From Candidatus Electrothrix communis (GTDB lineage Bacteria; Desulfobacterota; Desulfobulbia; Desulfobulbales; Desulfobulbaceae): DNA of 64,000 nucleotides. A program made the translations under genes and the position numbers. The notes below the pieces were generated by a model. That model was not told the DNA's origin. It saw nothing but the letters and a program-made list of their open reading frames with translations, and did not search any database. Below are positions 42,637 to 51,072 of this stretch, in pieces (the first letter of the stretch is position 1; each line of letters opens with the position of its first letter). The stretch spans positions 2,581,501 through 2,645,500 of the forward strand of contig CP130629.1 of NCBI GenBank assembly GCA_030644725.1, given 5' to 3'.

Positions 42637-43539
42637 ATGGAAAATTTCATCATCACCATAACCTTTCTCCTCATCGGCATGCTTATAAAACGCCTGCCGA
42701 ATTTCCCCGATGAGACAGGAAATGCCCTTAATCTCTTTGTCATCTACATATCCCTCCCAGCCCTGGTTCTGCTCAAGATCCCGGAGCTGACTTTTTCCCA
42801 GGACCTTCTAATTCCTGCGATTATGCCTTGGGGCATGCTCCTGTTCTCCAGCGCCTTGATTCTTATTTTATCCAAGCTCTTCCACTGGGATCGACCAACC
42901 ACCGGCTGCCTACTCCTGATCATCCCCTTGGGCAACACCTCCTTCCTGGGCATCCCCATGGTCAAGGCGTTTTTCGGCGAAGAGGCTCTCCCTTACGCCT
43001 TGATCTATGATCAGCTGGGCTCCTTCCTGGCCTTAGCGACCTACGGCTCCCTTATCCTTGCCCTGTATGGAACAGGTGAAAACAAACCCAGCTTGCACAG
43101 CGCGATAAAAAAGATTGTGACCTTCCCCCCCTTTATTGCCTTGATCCTCGCTTTTCTTTTAAAGTCATTCACCTATCCTGGCACCGTTACCAATCTGCTC
43201 AACATGATGGCGGCCACATTGGTCCCCTTGGTCATGGTCGCAGTGGGTTTTCAACTCACCCTCAGACTGAACAGAAAAGTCGTTTCTCAGCTGAGCATAG
43301 GGCTTGCGATCAAACTCATTATCGCGCCTTTGGCCGCCTTATTCGTATGCAGGGTTTCCGGTTTGGAAGGAGAGGCTGTGCAGGTATCAATCTTTGAGGC
43401 AGGGATGCCGCCTATGGTCTCAGCAGGGGCATTAGCTATTCTCGCGAACCTGTCACCAGCCCTGACTGCGGCCTTGGTCGGCATAGGGATTATCCTCAGT
43501 TTTGCGACGCTACCGGTGCTTTATCAGCTGCTGGTATGA
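42637..43539 (+). CDS. AEC (auxin efflux carrier) family transporter
   Basis: 300 residues with about ten hydrophobic helices in the two-half AEC fold. Marks: N-terminal FLLIGMLIKRLPNFPDETGNALN runs through 42661-42729 with a helix-breaking FVIYISLPALVLLKI after it; GNTSFLGIPMVKAFFGEEALPYALIYDQLGSF is the conserved helix-4/5 region at about 42931-43026. The second half ends with EAGMPPMVSAGALA. Family members export small organic acids or amino acids. No partner gene. Confidence 0.9.
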   Translation: MENFIITITFLLIGMLIKRLPNFPDETGNALNLFVIYISLPALVLLKIPELTFSQDLLIPAIMPWGMLLFSSALILILSKLFHWDRPTTGCLLLIIPLGNTSFLGIPMVKAFFGEEALPYALIYDQLGSFLALATYGSLILALYGTGENKPSLHSAIKKIVTFPPFIALILAFLLKSFTYPGTVTNLLNMMAATLVPLVMVAVGFQLTLRLNRKVVSQLSIGLAIKLIIAPLAALFVCRVSGLEGEAVQVSIFEAGMPPMVSAGALAILANLSPALTAALVGIGIILSFATLPVLYQLLV

Positions 43540-43586
43540 AGGCTAAGAAATTTTCAATAAATAAGACTCATCTTTTCGGTGGAGTA

Positions 43587-43660
43587 CTGTAGGGGCAGAC
43601 CTGCGTGTCTACCCGAAAGAGTAGGGCGACCGCCGGTCTCCCCTACGGCACCCTACATAC
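43587..43660. repeat. Short hairpin repeats, copy 10
   Basis: GGGGCAGAC...GTCTACCC followed by GGGCGACCGCCGGTCTCCCC and GGCACCCTACATAC; nearly the same block occurs at 58862-58937. Confidence 0.68.
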
Positions 43661-43711
43661 AAAAAAATCCTGGCCAGCTTAACCAAGCCGAGGATTTGGA
43701 GAAAACCTTTC

Positions 43712-45187
43712 ATGGTACTGACAATACAATTCGGCCTCTACCTGCTCTTCATGCTGGGCATAGGCTCTTACTCCATGCGCCGAACCATAAATAATGAGGA
43801 TTTCATTATCGGCGGTCGCACCCTGGGGCCGGTAACAACGGCCATCAGTGCCGGAGCCTCGGACATGAGCAGCTGGCTGCTCCTCGGCCTCCCTGGAGCA
43901 GTCTTTGCTGGTGGGCTGGTCGACGGGGTTTGGATTTCTCTCGGCCTGATCCTCGGTGCCTACGGCAATTGGCGCATTGTCGCGCCACGACTCAGAGCTT
44001 ATAGCGAAAAGCTCAACGCCGTAACTCTGCCCACCTTTCTGTCCAACCGCTTTGATGATACCTCAGGCATCCTCAAGACCGTTTCATCCTTAGTGATCCT
44101 GATCTTTTTCACCCTCTATGTTGCTTCAGGACTCAAAGGCGGCACCCTACTCTTTGCCCACAGCTTCGGGGCCAGCGAACAAACCGCCCTGCTCATAACC
44201 ACTCTGGTGGTTGTCTCCTATACCTTTCTCGGCGGCTATCTGGCTGTCTGCTGGACAGACCTCATCCAGGGGCTGCTCATGCTTTGCGCCTTGGCTGCCT
44301 GCTCCCTGATGGCCTTTTTCGCCGTTGCCGGTTCAGGCGTGGATATCACCGCAGTAAGGCCGGAGGCCTTTCAGCTCAAAACCACCTGGCTCACCGGGGC
44401 CTCGCTCATGGCCTGGGGTTTGGGCTATTTCGGGCAACCGCATATCCTCGCCCGGTTTATCGGCATTAAAAGCGTTAAGGATGTCGCTGCCGCCCGCCGA
44501 ATCGGGATGAGCTGGATGATCGTCTGCCTTGTGCTGGCGGTTGAAATCGGACTTCTCGGCATCGGGTATCATGCCATTGCCCCGCTGGATGGAATTACCA
44601 GTCCGGGGGGCAATAATGAACTGGTTTTCCTGGCCCTGGTCAGTGCCCTGTTTCATCCCATTTTTGCAGGCTTTGTGCTGGCAGCGGTCCTGGCAGCTCT
44701 TATGTCGACAGCAGACTCCCAGCTCCTGGTCCTTACCTCGGCCTTAACCGAGGATATTCCCTTGTTCAAACACTTCACCAGTAAACAACGGGCCTGGATA
44801 AGCAGGCTCGGGGTGGTTGGTTTTGCCCTACTTGCCTATTATCTTGCCTTGGACAGCAACGATACCATCCTGGCGATGGTGGGCTATGCCTGGGGAGGTT
44901 TAGGTGCCGCCTTTGGGCCTGTGATCATTCTCTCCCTGATCTGGCGAAAGACCACCAAGTACGGTGCCTTGGCCGGGATGCTTGCCGGAGCGATTACGAT
45001 TTTTCTCGTGAAAAATTATATCACTCTTGAGGGGGAGTATCTTTACGAACTCCTGCCCGGCTTCATTGTTGCCTTTCTGACAATTATCCTGGTCAGTGCT
45101 CTGACAGAAATGCCCTCGGAAAAGGCTTTGCAGAAATTTGATGCGGCAAAGCAGGAGGTGAAGGATTCCGGGAAAAATATCACCTAG
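43712..45187 (+). CDS. putP: Sodium/proline symporter-type SSS transporter
   Basis: 491 residues, 12-13 membrane helices of the sodium:solute symporter family. PutP marks: FIIGGRTLGPVTTAISAGAS, DMSSWLLLGLPGAVFAGGL, TFLGGYLAVCWTDLIQGLLM and the helix around LMAWGLGYFGQPHILARFI; LAALMSTADSQLLVLTSAL holds the Na2-site Ser/Thr residues. Imports proline or a related solute. The identity as PutP is likely but other SSS substrates are possible. Confidence 0.88.
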   Translation: MVLTIQFGLYLLFMLGIGSYSMRRTINNEDFIIGGRTLGPVTTAISAGASDMSSWLLLGLPGAVFAGGLVDGVWISLGLILGAYGNWRIVAPRLRAYSEKLNAVTLPTFLSNRFDDTSGILKTVSSLVILIFFTLYVASGLKGGTLLFAHSFGASEQTALLITTLVVVSYTFLGGYLAVCWTDLIQGLLMLCALAACSLMAFFAVAGSGVDITAVRPEAFQLKTTWLTGASLMAWGLGYFGQPHILARFIGIKSVKDVAAARRIGMSWMIVCLVLAVEIGLLGIGYHAIAPLDGITSPGGNNELVFLALVSALFHPIFAGFVLAAVLAALMSTADSQLLVLTSALTEDIPLFKHFTSKQRAWISRLGVVGFALLAYYLALDSNDTILAMVGYAWGGLGAAFGPVIILSLIWRKTTKYGALAGMLAGAITIFLVKNYITLEGEYLYELLPGFIVAFLTIILVSALTEMPSEKALQKFDAAKQEVKDSGKNIT

Positions 45188-45269
45188 TTTCCCCTCGCCT
45201 CTTCTGTATATCCAGCTTATAAAAACATGAGCAATTTTGGTAAAGCGTAGGAAAAATAACTCTCGACAG

Positions 45270-45301
45270 TTATGCATATAAACGTTAATGTTTATGCATA
45301 A
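45270..45301. promoter_or_regulatory. Palindromic operator before vapB
   Basis: TTATGCATATAAAC (45270-45283) and GTTTATGCATAA (45290-45301) form an inverted repeat with a 2-bp bulge. It touches the AGGAGG ribosome site of the antitoxin, as expected for autoregulation by VapB/VapBC. Confidence 0.6.
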
Positions 45302-45311
45302 GGAGGCTAAT

Positions 45312-45506
45312 ATGAGAACGACCCTAGATATCCCTGAAAACCTTATTACCGAAGCGATGCAACTGACAAGTATCAAAACAAAAACAGCTCTGATTATCCG
45401 TGCATTAGAGGAGCTTGTCCGAAAGAACAAGATTGCTGAAATCAAAAAATATAAAGGCAGGATCGACCTGGATATGGATCTTGATGTTTTAAGAGATCGC
45501 AAATGA
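45312..45506 (+). CDS. vapB: VapB-type antitoxin
   Basis: 64 residues, opening MRTTLDIPENLITEAMQLT and KTKTALIIRALEELVRKNK: the VapB_antitoxin (DUF2191-like) ribbon-helix-helix layout, with an acidic/basic tail that wraps the toxin. The start at 45312 follows AGGAGGCTAAT; an earlier in-frame ATG would lie in the operator. The last codon overlaps the toxin start (ATGA). Confidence 0.9.
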   Translation: MRTTLDIPENLITEAMQLTSIKTKTALIIRALEELVRKNKIAEIKKYKGRIDLDMDLDVLRDRK

Positions 45507-45880
45507 GCATTCTGGTTGATAGCTCTGTATGGATTGATTATTTCCGTGGATCAAACAATGCCGACAGACTGGATTATTTAATTGATGAAGGGCTTCTTGT
45601 TACCAACGACTTGATCCTCGCGGAGCTGATCCCGCCCCTCAATATCAGGAACCAACGTCGAATTATCTCCCTGTTAAAGACACTCTCAAGAATTCCAGTC
45701 AATATTGATTGGGAGGATATTATCGATATGCAGACCAAATGCATCCGAAAAGGGATCAATAAGGTAGGCATTCCCGATCTCATTATCGCCCAGAATGCCA
45801 TGTTCAACAGCTTGGATCTGTACAGTCATGACAAGCACTTCAAACTCATGAGCAAACACCTCTCGTTATCACTTTATTGA
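45503..45880 (+). CDS. vapC: VapC-type PIN-domain toxin
   Basis: 125 residues with all four acidic PIN residues: D6 (LVDSSVWIDYF), E41 (ILAELIP), D92 (GIPDLIIA) and D110 (YSHDKHF). VapC toxins cut tRNA or rRNA when free of VapB. The start overlaps the antitoxin stop, the classic order of a type II pair. Confidence 0.93.
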   Translation: MSILVDSSVWIDYFRGSNNADRLDYLIDEGLLVTNDLILAELIPPLNIRNQRRIISLLKTLSRIPVNIDWEDIIDMQTKCIRKGINKVGIPDLIIAQNAMFNSLDLYSHDKHFKLMSKHLSLSLY

Positions 45881-46016
45881 GTTTATCTCCCCGCATTATG
45901 CAACAGGATACTATTATCTGTTTGTAAAAAACAAAGGAGCAAAGTTTCTCTGCGGAAAACTGAAGCCACCTGAAGTGTTGAAATAATCCTGAATCAACCA
46001 GCATGCAGTTCCCCTT

Positions 46017-46346
46017 ATGGCAAAGGTCATAAAAAAGATACTCCTGGGCATTCTGAAGGTTGTTGCCGCAACAACCATTCTTTGCTTTATTGGAGTATTC
46101 CTTCTGACAGGAGGACATTTCTGCCGGAAGTCTGGGACCTCAAACTGTATTGTTGTTGAGGAAGAGGGGCAGTTCACCGGACAACGATTGAAACACTCCC
46201 AGGCCATCATGTACACTCGTCTGCCGACAGATGAATGCCGAACGAAAGATCAGAAAATTGATACTGGAGACGGGCCTGATAAAGGAAAAGTCCGCTGGGC
46301 TGAATGCACCTATGGCACGGACTGCGATGAAGAAGGAATATTTTGA
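46017..46346 (+). CDS. Small membrane-anchored protein, unknown
   Basis: 109 residues with one N-terminal helix (VVAATTILCFIGVFLLTGG) and a hydrophilic, Cys-containing rest (FCRKSG, SNCIVVEEEG, ECTYGTDCDEEG). No good ribosome site. No family recognised. Confidence 0.42.
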   Translation: MAKVIKKILLGILKVVAATTILCFIGVFLLTGGHFCRKSGTSNCIVVEEEGQFTGQRLKHSQAIMYTRLPTDECRTKDQKIDTGDGPDKGKVRWAECTYGTDCDEEGIF

Positions 46347-46454
46347 GCGGTTCAGTAAACCACCTTTATTTTTTCAGAGGTGGTGATCTATCCTCTGTGG
46401 ATTCAGGTATAAAGTACGGGCAACCGAGATAGTTTAAAAGAAAGAGGAACAATT

Positions 46455-47399
46455 ATGCGCTGTGAATGGGAAGCAACATTTCAAATCTCTCCGGGTGTAA
46501 GCGAGCCGGAAACCATAGGCGACTATCATTTTTTTCTTGATGAGAAAAATCGGACATGCGTGACAGTACGATTTTCAACTGAAACCTACACGGAGAAACA
46601 TCCAGAGCGAACAAACGACTCTGAATATGCAGAAGAAACAATTTGTAATCAGCATATTGAAAAGATAAAAGACCTACTGCTCATCAGAATGGTTTATCAG
46701 GAGTATTTCCAGCCAATCAATATTGTAATTTCAAAAAAACCTTTCCTGCTAAATCGCGAGGAACTGAAACAAGCTGGAACGAAATTACTGAGACCCGTTT
46801 ATCTTTTTTCCGAACAAGTAATTAATACAGTTAACACAAGCAATCGTTTAATAGACGCATTAACTTTTTATAAGCAACGAGCGCATCTTGAAACAAAAGA
46901 TGATGCTGTCTTGAGAATTTCAAGATGGCTGGAATTCTGTGAATCGGCACCTGGGGATGTTGAGAGGTTCAGAATCCTTTGGTCGGCGTTTAATTCGCTT
47001 TTCACGATTTATGCTGATTTTAAGGGAAAATCAAGAAAAGATGAAAAAGAAAAGATAAAGATATCAATAGGAGGACTTATCACTTCCGAGGAGGCAAAAG
47101 ATATAATAACTCAGCTGAACCAGCAAAAAACTATTGATAGCTTGATATCCTTAAATATCGTTTCTGACTATGGTGATGCCTTTTCAGAAAATTTAAAAAC
47201 AGATGCAAAATCACCAAATCCTGATTACTTGCTGGTACTGAAAAAAGCAGCTCGTTGTATCTACGGCATCAGAAACGAAATATTTCATGATGGCCCGAGA
47301 GTGGATGATATTGAAGAGAAAGCAACGGTTGCAAGAGAACTGCTTGCCCCTGTAATCAGGAAATGCCTGCATAAGATGGCAACAACCGATATGGGCTGA
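46455..47399 (+). CDS. HEPN-domain protein (ApeA-like C-terminus)
   Basis: 314 residues. The N-terminal 140 residues are an unknown alpha/beta domain. The C-terminal part is helical with LRISRWLEFCESAPGDVERF, FRILWSAFNSLFTIYADF and, near the end, the R-x4-H motif R273-NEIF-H278 in YGIRNEIFHDG, which marks catalytic HEPN RNases. HEPN proteins are common in toxin, RM and phage-defence settings. The protein begins at the ATG at 46455 behind AAAGAGGAACAATT. It lies 575 bp after VapC and has no obvious MNT antitoxin partner. Confidence 0.72.
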   Translation: MRCEWEATFQISPGVSEPETIGDYHFFLDEKNRTCVTVRFSTETYTEKHPERTNDSEYAEETICNQHIEKIKDLLLIRMVYQEYFQPINIVISKKPFLLNREELKQAGTKLLRPVYLFSEQVINTVNTSNRLIDALTFYKQRAHLETKDDAVLRISRWLEFCESAPGDVERFRILWSAFNSLFTIYADFKGKSRKDEKEKIKISIGGLITSEEAKDIITQLNQQKTIDSLISLNIVSDYGDAFSENLKTDAKSPNPDYLLVLKKAARCIYGIRNEIFHDGPRVDDIEEKATVARELLAPVIRKCLHKMATTDMG

Positions 47400-47408
47400 T
47401 ATTGTACG

Positions 47409-48707
47409 ATGAAGAAAACTCTTAAAGAAAACGGCACAGTGCAAAAGTTCCGCAACTTCCTCAGAACCTTCACCGTCATCCCTCTGGCTGGCTGGTTCCT
47501 CGGCGGACTGGTTGCTGCATTACTGGAATATTATCTGGGCGACCCGCTCTCCTACCACCTCTACCTGCCCAAGATACCGGTCATGTTCGGCACCCTGATG
47601 ATGCTGAAGAATCCCACGCTCATTCCGTCGGTGCTGGCCTATGACCTGCTGATCTATATCCTCCCTATCCTCTTGGTCGGTCGCTTATCCGCCGGGTTAA
47701 CCAACCGACTTGCCGAGCGACTTGTCCGCTTACCTGTCTGGGCCGCCACCCTGATTCATCTGGCAGCCTTTTACGGCATTCTCCATCTCTGGGCCGGGAT
47801 GAATGATTATCGGGTTCTGGTGGTCAAGCTGACCATGATCGCTATCATCCTGACCATCAGCCTCAATATCATCAACGGTTATCAGGGCGAGTTTTCCTGC
47901 TCCCATCCAGGCTTCATGGCCCTGGGAGCCTATGCCTCCTCCACCCTGACCCTCTGGCTCTTTGCCGATGACAAGCTGTTCGGCCCTGCCCTGCTCAATC
48001 CCGCCCTCGGCCCCTGGCTCTTCCCGCTGGTCCTCGTTGCCGGAGGCGCTATCGCCGCGCTGGGTTCGCTGATTGTCGCCATCCCCTCTTTCCGCACCCG
48101 AGGTGATTATCTGGCCATCATTTCCCTGGCCTTCATGTTCATCGTCAAAAGTGCTATTGAAAATATGGAGGTCATCGGCGGGCCGCGCGGGATGAGCAGC
48201 CAGCCGACGTATTCTTCCTTGCCTATGGTCTTTATCTGGACCGTCCTCTGCATCTGGATCATCCATAATTTCACCACCTCGATTATGGGCAAGGCCCTCA
48301 ATGCGGTGCGCGATAACGAAGCTGCTGCCGACGCCATGACCGTCAACACCCGTAAGACCAAGATGACCTCCTTCATGTTCGGGGCCTTCTGGGCCGGGGT
48401 GGCAGGGGGCCTGTATGCTCATATTTACAGCTTTATAAGTCCGGGCGGTTTCGGTATCAGGAGACTGGCTGAAATGCTGGCCATGGTCTACTTCGGCGGC
48501 CTCAACTCCATTGTCGGCTCCATTGTCGGCGCGGTCAGCATCTCTGTGCTCAGCGAGGCCCTGCGCCCGCTGGAGCTTTTCAAGTGGATCATCATCCCGT
48601 TGATTCTCATTCTCATCATGATCTTCCGGCCTCACGGCCTGATTTCCTTTACTGAACTGAATGTTCGGAAACTGATGCGACCGAAGAAGCGAGAACGTTC
48701 AATATAA
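47409..48707 (+). CDS. livM: Branched-chain amino acid ABC permease LivM
   Basis: 432 residues, longer than most LivM proteins because of an extra N-terminal region of about 100 residues with two helices. The core shows LNIINGYQGEFSCSHPGFMALGAYAS (read over about 47859-47936), the EAA-like loop AVRDNEAAADAMTVNTRKTKMTSFMFGA and FGGLNSIVGSIVGAVSI. No livH, livG, livF or livJ gene is adjacent on the right, so partners lie elsewhere or have been displaced. The last 78 bp before the end are repeated at 49404. Confidence 0.9.
   Translation: MKKTLKENGTVQKFRNFLRTFTVIPLAGWFLGGLVAALLEYYLGDPLSYHLYLPKIPVMFGTLMMLKNPTLIPSVLAYDLLIYILPILLVGRLSAGLTNRLAERLVRLPVWAATLIHLAAFYGILHLWAGMNDYRVLVVKLTMIAIILTISLNIINGYQGEFSCSHPGFMALGAYASSTLTLWLFADDKLFGPALLNPALGPWLFPLVLVAGGAIAALGSLIVAIPSFRTRGDYLAIISLAFMFIVKSAIENMEVIGGPRGMSSQPTYSSLPMVFIWTVLCIWIIHNFTTSIMGKALNAVRDNEAAADAMTVNTRKTKMTSFMFGAFWAGVAGGLYAHIYSFISPGGFGIRRLAEMLAMVYFGGLNSIVGSIVGAVSISVLSEALRPLELFKWIIIPLILILIMIFRPHGLISFTELNVRKLMRPKKRERSI
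48612..48689. repeat. livM 3'-end direct repeat, first copy
   Basis: 78 bp inside the end of livM, matched without gaps by 49404-49481 with 8 mismatches, five of them silent in the livM frame. Confidence 0.9.
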
Positions 48708-48769
48708 AGGAAAAACTGTTGGGGTTCGCTCCTCAACACAGCCTGCGCCACTACGCTAATATACGACAT

Positions 48770-49447
48770 ATGATAAAAAAATCATTTATTTGGCTAGCAA
48801 GCATTCTTGTCTTTATCAGTCTGCTGACGGAGACGGTTTATCAGTTTCTGAGCATGGAAACGACCGAGGCGGCGGTTGTCAACAACTGCGTCGTGCTGGT
48901 GTTTGGCTGGCCGACTGAAGAGAACGGAACCCTGCATCCAATGCAGCGATTTCGGGTGAAGGCCGGGGTTGCAGTCTATAAGCAGCAACAATGCCGTCAG
49001 ATCATCTTCTCCGGCGGCGCAGCTCAGAACAGATATGTTGAGGGGCAGACGATGGCGGCGTATGCACGTATCCTTGGTGTACAGGAAAATGCCATTTCCG
49101 TGGAGCCGAACTCGCACACAACCTGGGAGAACCTCGGCTGTTCAGCAGCATATTTGGAAGCAGCAGAGCGCGTCTTCCTCGTGTCCGACAGTCTCCATGC
49201 CCACCGAGCAAAACGATACGCCTGCCGCCAGAATCCAAGTCTTTGCGCAAAAAGCAAAGCTGCCGGAGCAAATCCTCCTGCCGCACTCTTCGGGTGGAAG
49301 GTGCTCAATGCTGTGCATGAACTTATTGATTGGGGGCGGGATGCTCTCCTCTACAGGGAGGCGGAGGACAACGCTCCGCTCTGCAAGGCAGTAGCGTCTC
49401 ATCCTCATCATGATCTTCCGGCCCCACGGCCTGATTTCCTTTACTGA
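48770..49447 (+). CDS. YdcF/SanA-type (DUF218) envelope protein
   Basis: About 225 residues from the ATG at 48770 (an in-frame start at 48719 adds an unlikely leader). One N-terminal helix (SFIWLASILVFISLLTETVY), then the DUF218 core: VLVFGWPTEENGTLHPMQRFRVKAGVAVYK, IIFSGGAAQNRYVEGQTMAAYA, SVEPNSHTTWENL and VFLVSDSLHAHRAKRYA are its consecutive blocks between about 48894 and 49215. The last 14 or so residues are read, in another frame, from the second livM 3' copy, so the native C-terminus was lost or replaced. Confidence 0.75.
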   Translation: MIKKSFIWLASILVFISLLTETVYQFLSMETTEAAVVNNCVVLVFGWPTEENGTLHPMQRFRVKAGVAVYKQQQCRQIIFSGGAAQNRYVEGQTMAAYARILGVQENAISVEPNSHTTWENLGCSAAYLEAAERVFLVSDSLHAHRAKRYACRQNPSLCAKSKAAGANPPAALFGWKVLNAVHELIDWGRDALLYREAEDNAPLCKAVASHPHHDLPAPRPDFLY

Positions 49448-49481
49448 ACGCAATGTCCGAAAACTGATGCGGCCCAAGGAG
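49404..49481. repeat. livM 3'-end direct repeat, second copy
   Basis: In the livM frame it reads IMIFRPHGLISFTERNVRK and on to a TAA stop at 49482-49484. It overlaps the end of the ydcF-like gene. Confidence 0.9.
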
Positions 49482-49541
49482 TAAGCGAATAAGCGTAAAC
49501 GATCAATCCGGCCAAGTCGCCAAATAACAGGGTGAAACACA

Positions 49542-51047
49542 ATGCACGACTACGATATCGGCATTATCGGCGGCGGAGCCGCAGGCTTAACCATTGCTTC
49601 CGGCGCTGCCCAGCTGGGTGCCAAAACCCTGCTGATTGAAAAAGAACAAGAGCTGGGCGGCGATTGCCTCCATTACGGCTGTGTTCCCAGCAAAACCCTG
49701 ATCAAGTCGGCCCAGATCTATCATCAGCTCCACAACACCCGGAAATTCGGGCTGCCAGCTGTGGAGGTGCCGCCGGTTGATTTCAAACAGGTGGCTGACC
49801 GTATCCGTTCGGTTATTGCTGGTATTCAACACCATGACTCGGTTGAACGCTTCAACAGTCTCGGGGCCAAGATCCTCTTTGGCGACCCGCGCTTTACCGA
49901 TGAGCACACGGTCCTGCTGGCTGGCAGCAGCACAACTGCAAAAATAATCGCAAAAACCTGGGTCATCGCCACCGGCTCTGACGCGGCCATCCCCTCCATT
50001 CCGGGGTTAGAACAGACCCCGTTTCTCACCAACCGTGAGATCTTTTCTCTGGATAAGCTGCCCGAGTCGATGATCATTCTCGGGTGCGGTCCCATCGGCT
50101 GTGAAATGGGGCAGGCCTTTCAGCGGCTGGGCACCAAGGTGTCCATGATCAACCGGAGCAGCCAGATTCTCAGCAAAGAGGACCAGGATATGGCTCAAGG
50201 AGTCATGGAGGTGATGGCAAGCGAAGGGGTGGAGTTTTATCTGAACAGTGTCATCCAGTCGGTCAAGGATCTGAGGGACCTGGGAGAGGGGGGGGATCGA
50301 AAAGAGGTCGTGCTGACGAACCAGGACGGCAAGACCATCAGCCTCCAGGCGGAAACCATTCTAGTGGCCTTGGGCAGAAGCCCGAACATCAACGGGCTGG
50401 GACTTGAGCAAATCGGAGTGGCAACGAGCCGCAACGGCATCACCGTGGACAGACGGCTGCGAACCAGCCAACCCCATATCTATGCAGCCGGTGATGTGAA
50501 CGGAGGGCCGCAGTTCACCCATGCTGCTGGCTATCAAGGCGGCATCGTCATCAGCAATGCCATCTTTCACCTGCCCCGGCGCACGAATTACAGCTGGCTG
50601 CCCTGGTGTACTTTCACTGATCCCTCCTTGGGCAGCATCGGCATGAATGAGCGCATGGCCCAAGCCGCTGGCATCGACTATACTATCCATACTGAAGATT
50701 TTGCGGATAACGACCGCAGCCTTGCCGAAGGACAGGGACACGGCACAATCAAACTCCTGCTCAACCACAAGGAAAAACCCATCGGGGTGCAGATCTTCGG
50801 CCCCCATGCCGGTGACCTGTTGGGCGAATGGGTCGCGGCCCTGAACGGCAAGGTCAGGTTATCCACCCTGGCCTCGGCCATCCATCCCTACCCCACGGTC
50901 GCGGAAATCAACAAGCGGGTTGCAGGCTCTCTGCTTTCGCCGAAGCTCTTTTCCGACCGGACCAGAAAAATCCTCAAGATGCTCTTTCGCTATCAGGGGG
51001 CTGCTTGCGGACCGGCTGCGGCCGGAGAAGAAAATCACGACAGATAA
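49542..51047 (+). CDS. Class I pyridine nucleotide-disulfide oxidoreductase
   Basis: 501 residues. FAD motif IGIIGGGAAGLTIASGAAQLG at the start, redox pair GGDCLHYGCVPSKTL (C-x4-C), NAD motif MIILGCGPIGCEMGQAF, second FAD motif HIYAAGDVNGGPQFTHAA and dimer domain with IHPYPTVAE near the end (His-x-x-x-x-Glu type). The layout fits the mercuric-reductase / dihydrolipoamide-dehydrogenase group; the extra N-terminal HMA domain and C-terminal Cys pair of MerA are absent. Substrate unknown; a TVP38-type membrane partner, common in this group, is not seen. Confidence 0.87.
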   Translation: MHDYDIGIIGGGAAGLTIASGAAQLGAKTLLIEKEQELGGDCLHYGCVPSKTLIKSAQIYHQLHNTRKFGLPAVEVPPVDFKQVADRIRSVIAGIQHHDSVERFNSLGAKILFGDPRFTDEHTVLLAGSSTTAKIIAKTWVIATGSDAAIPSIPGLEQTPFLTNREIFSLDKLPESMIILGCGPIGCEMGQAFQRLGTKVSMINRSSQILSKEDQDMAQGVMEVMASEGVEFYLNSVIQSVKDLRDLGEGGDRKEVVLTNQDGKTISLQAETILVALGRSPNINGLGLEQIGVATSRNGITVDRRLRTSQPHIYAAGDVNGGPQFTHAAGYQGGIVISNAIFHLPRRTNYSWLPWCTFTDPSLGSIGMNERMAQAAGIDYTIHTEDFADNDRSLAEGQGHGTIKLLLNHKEKPIGVQIFGPHAGDLLGEWVAALNGKVRLSTLASAIHPYPTVAEINKRVAGSLLSPKLFSDRTRKILKMLFRYQGAACGPAAAGEENHDR

Positions 51048-51072
51048 TATCTCATATATTCAAGGAAAAACT

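Noticed and set aside
50920-51072. Longer hsdM beginning inside the flavoprotein gene
   Set aside because: It would overlap the previous gene by 128 bp with a foreign leader; the TTG at 51073 has a ribosome site and the conserved HsdM start.
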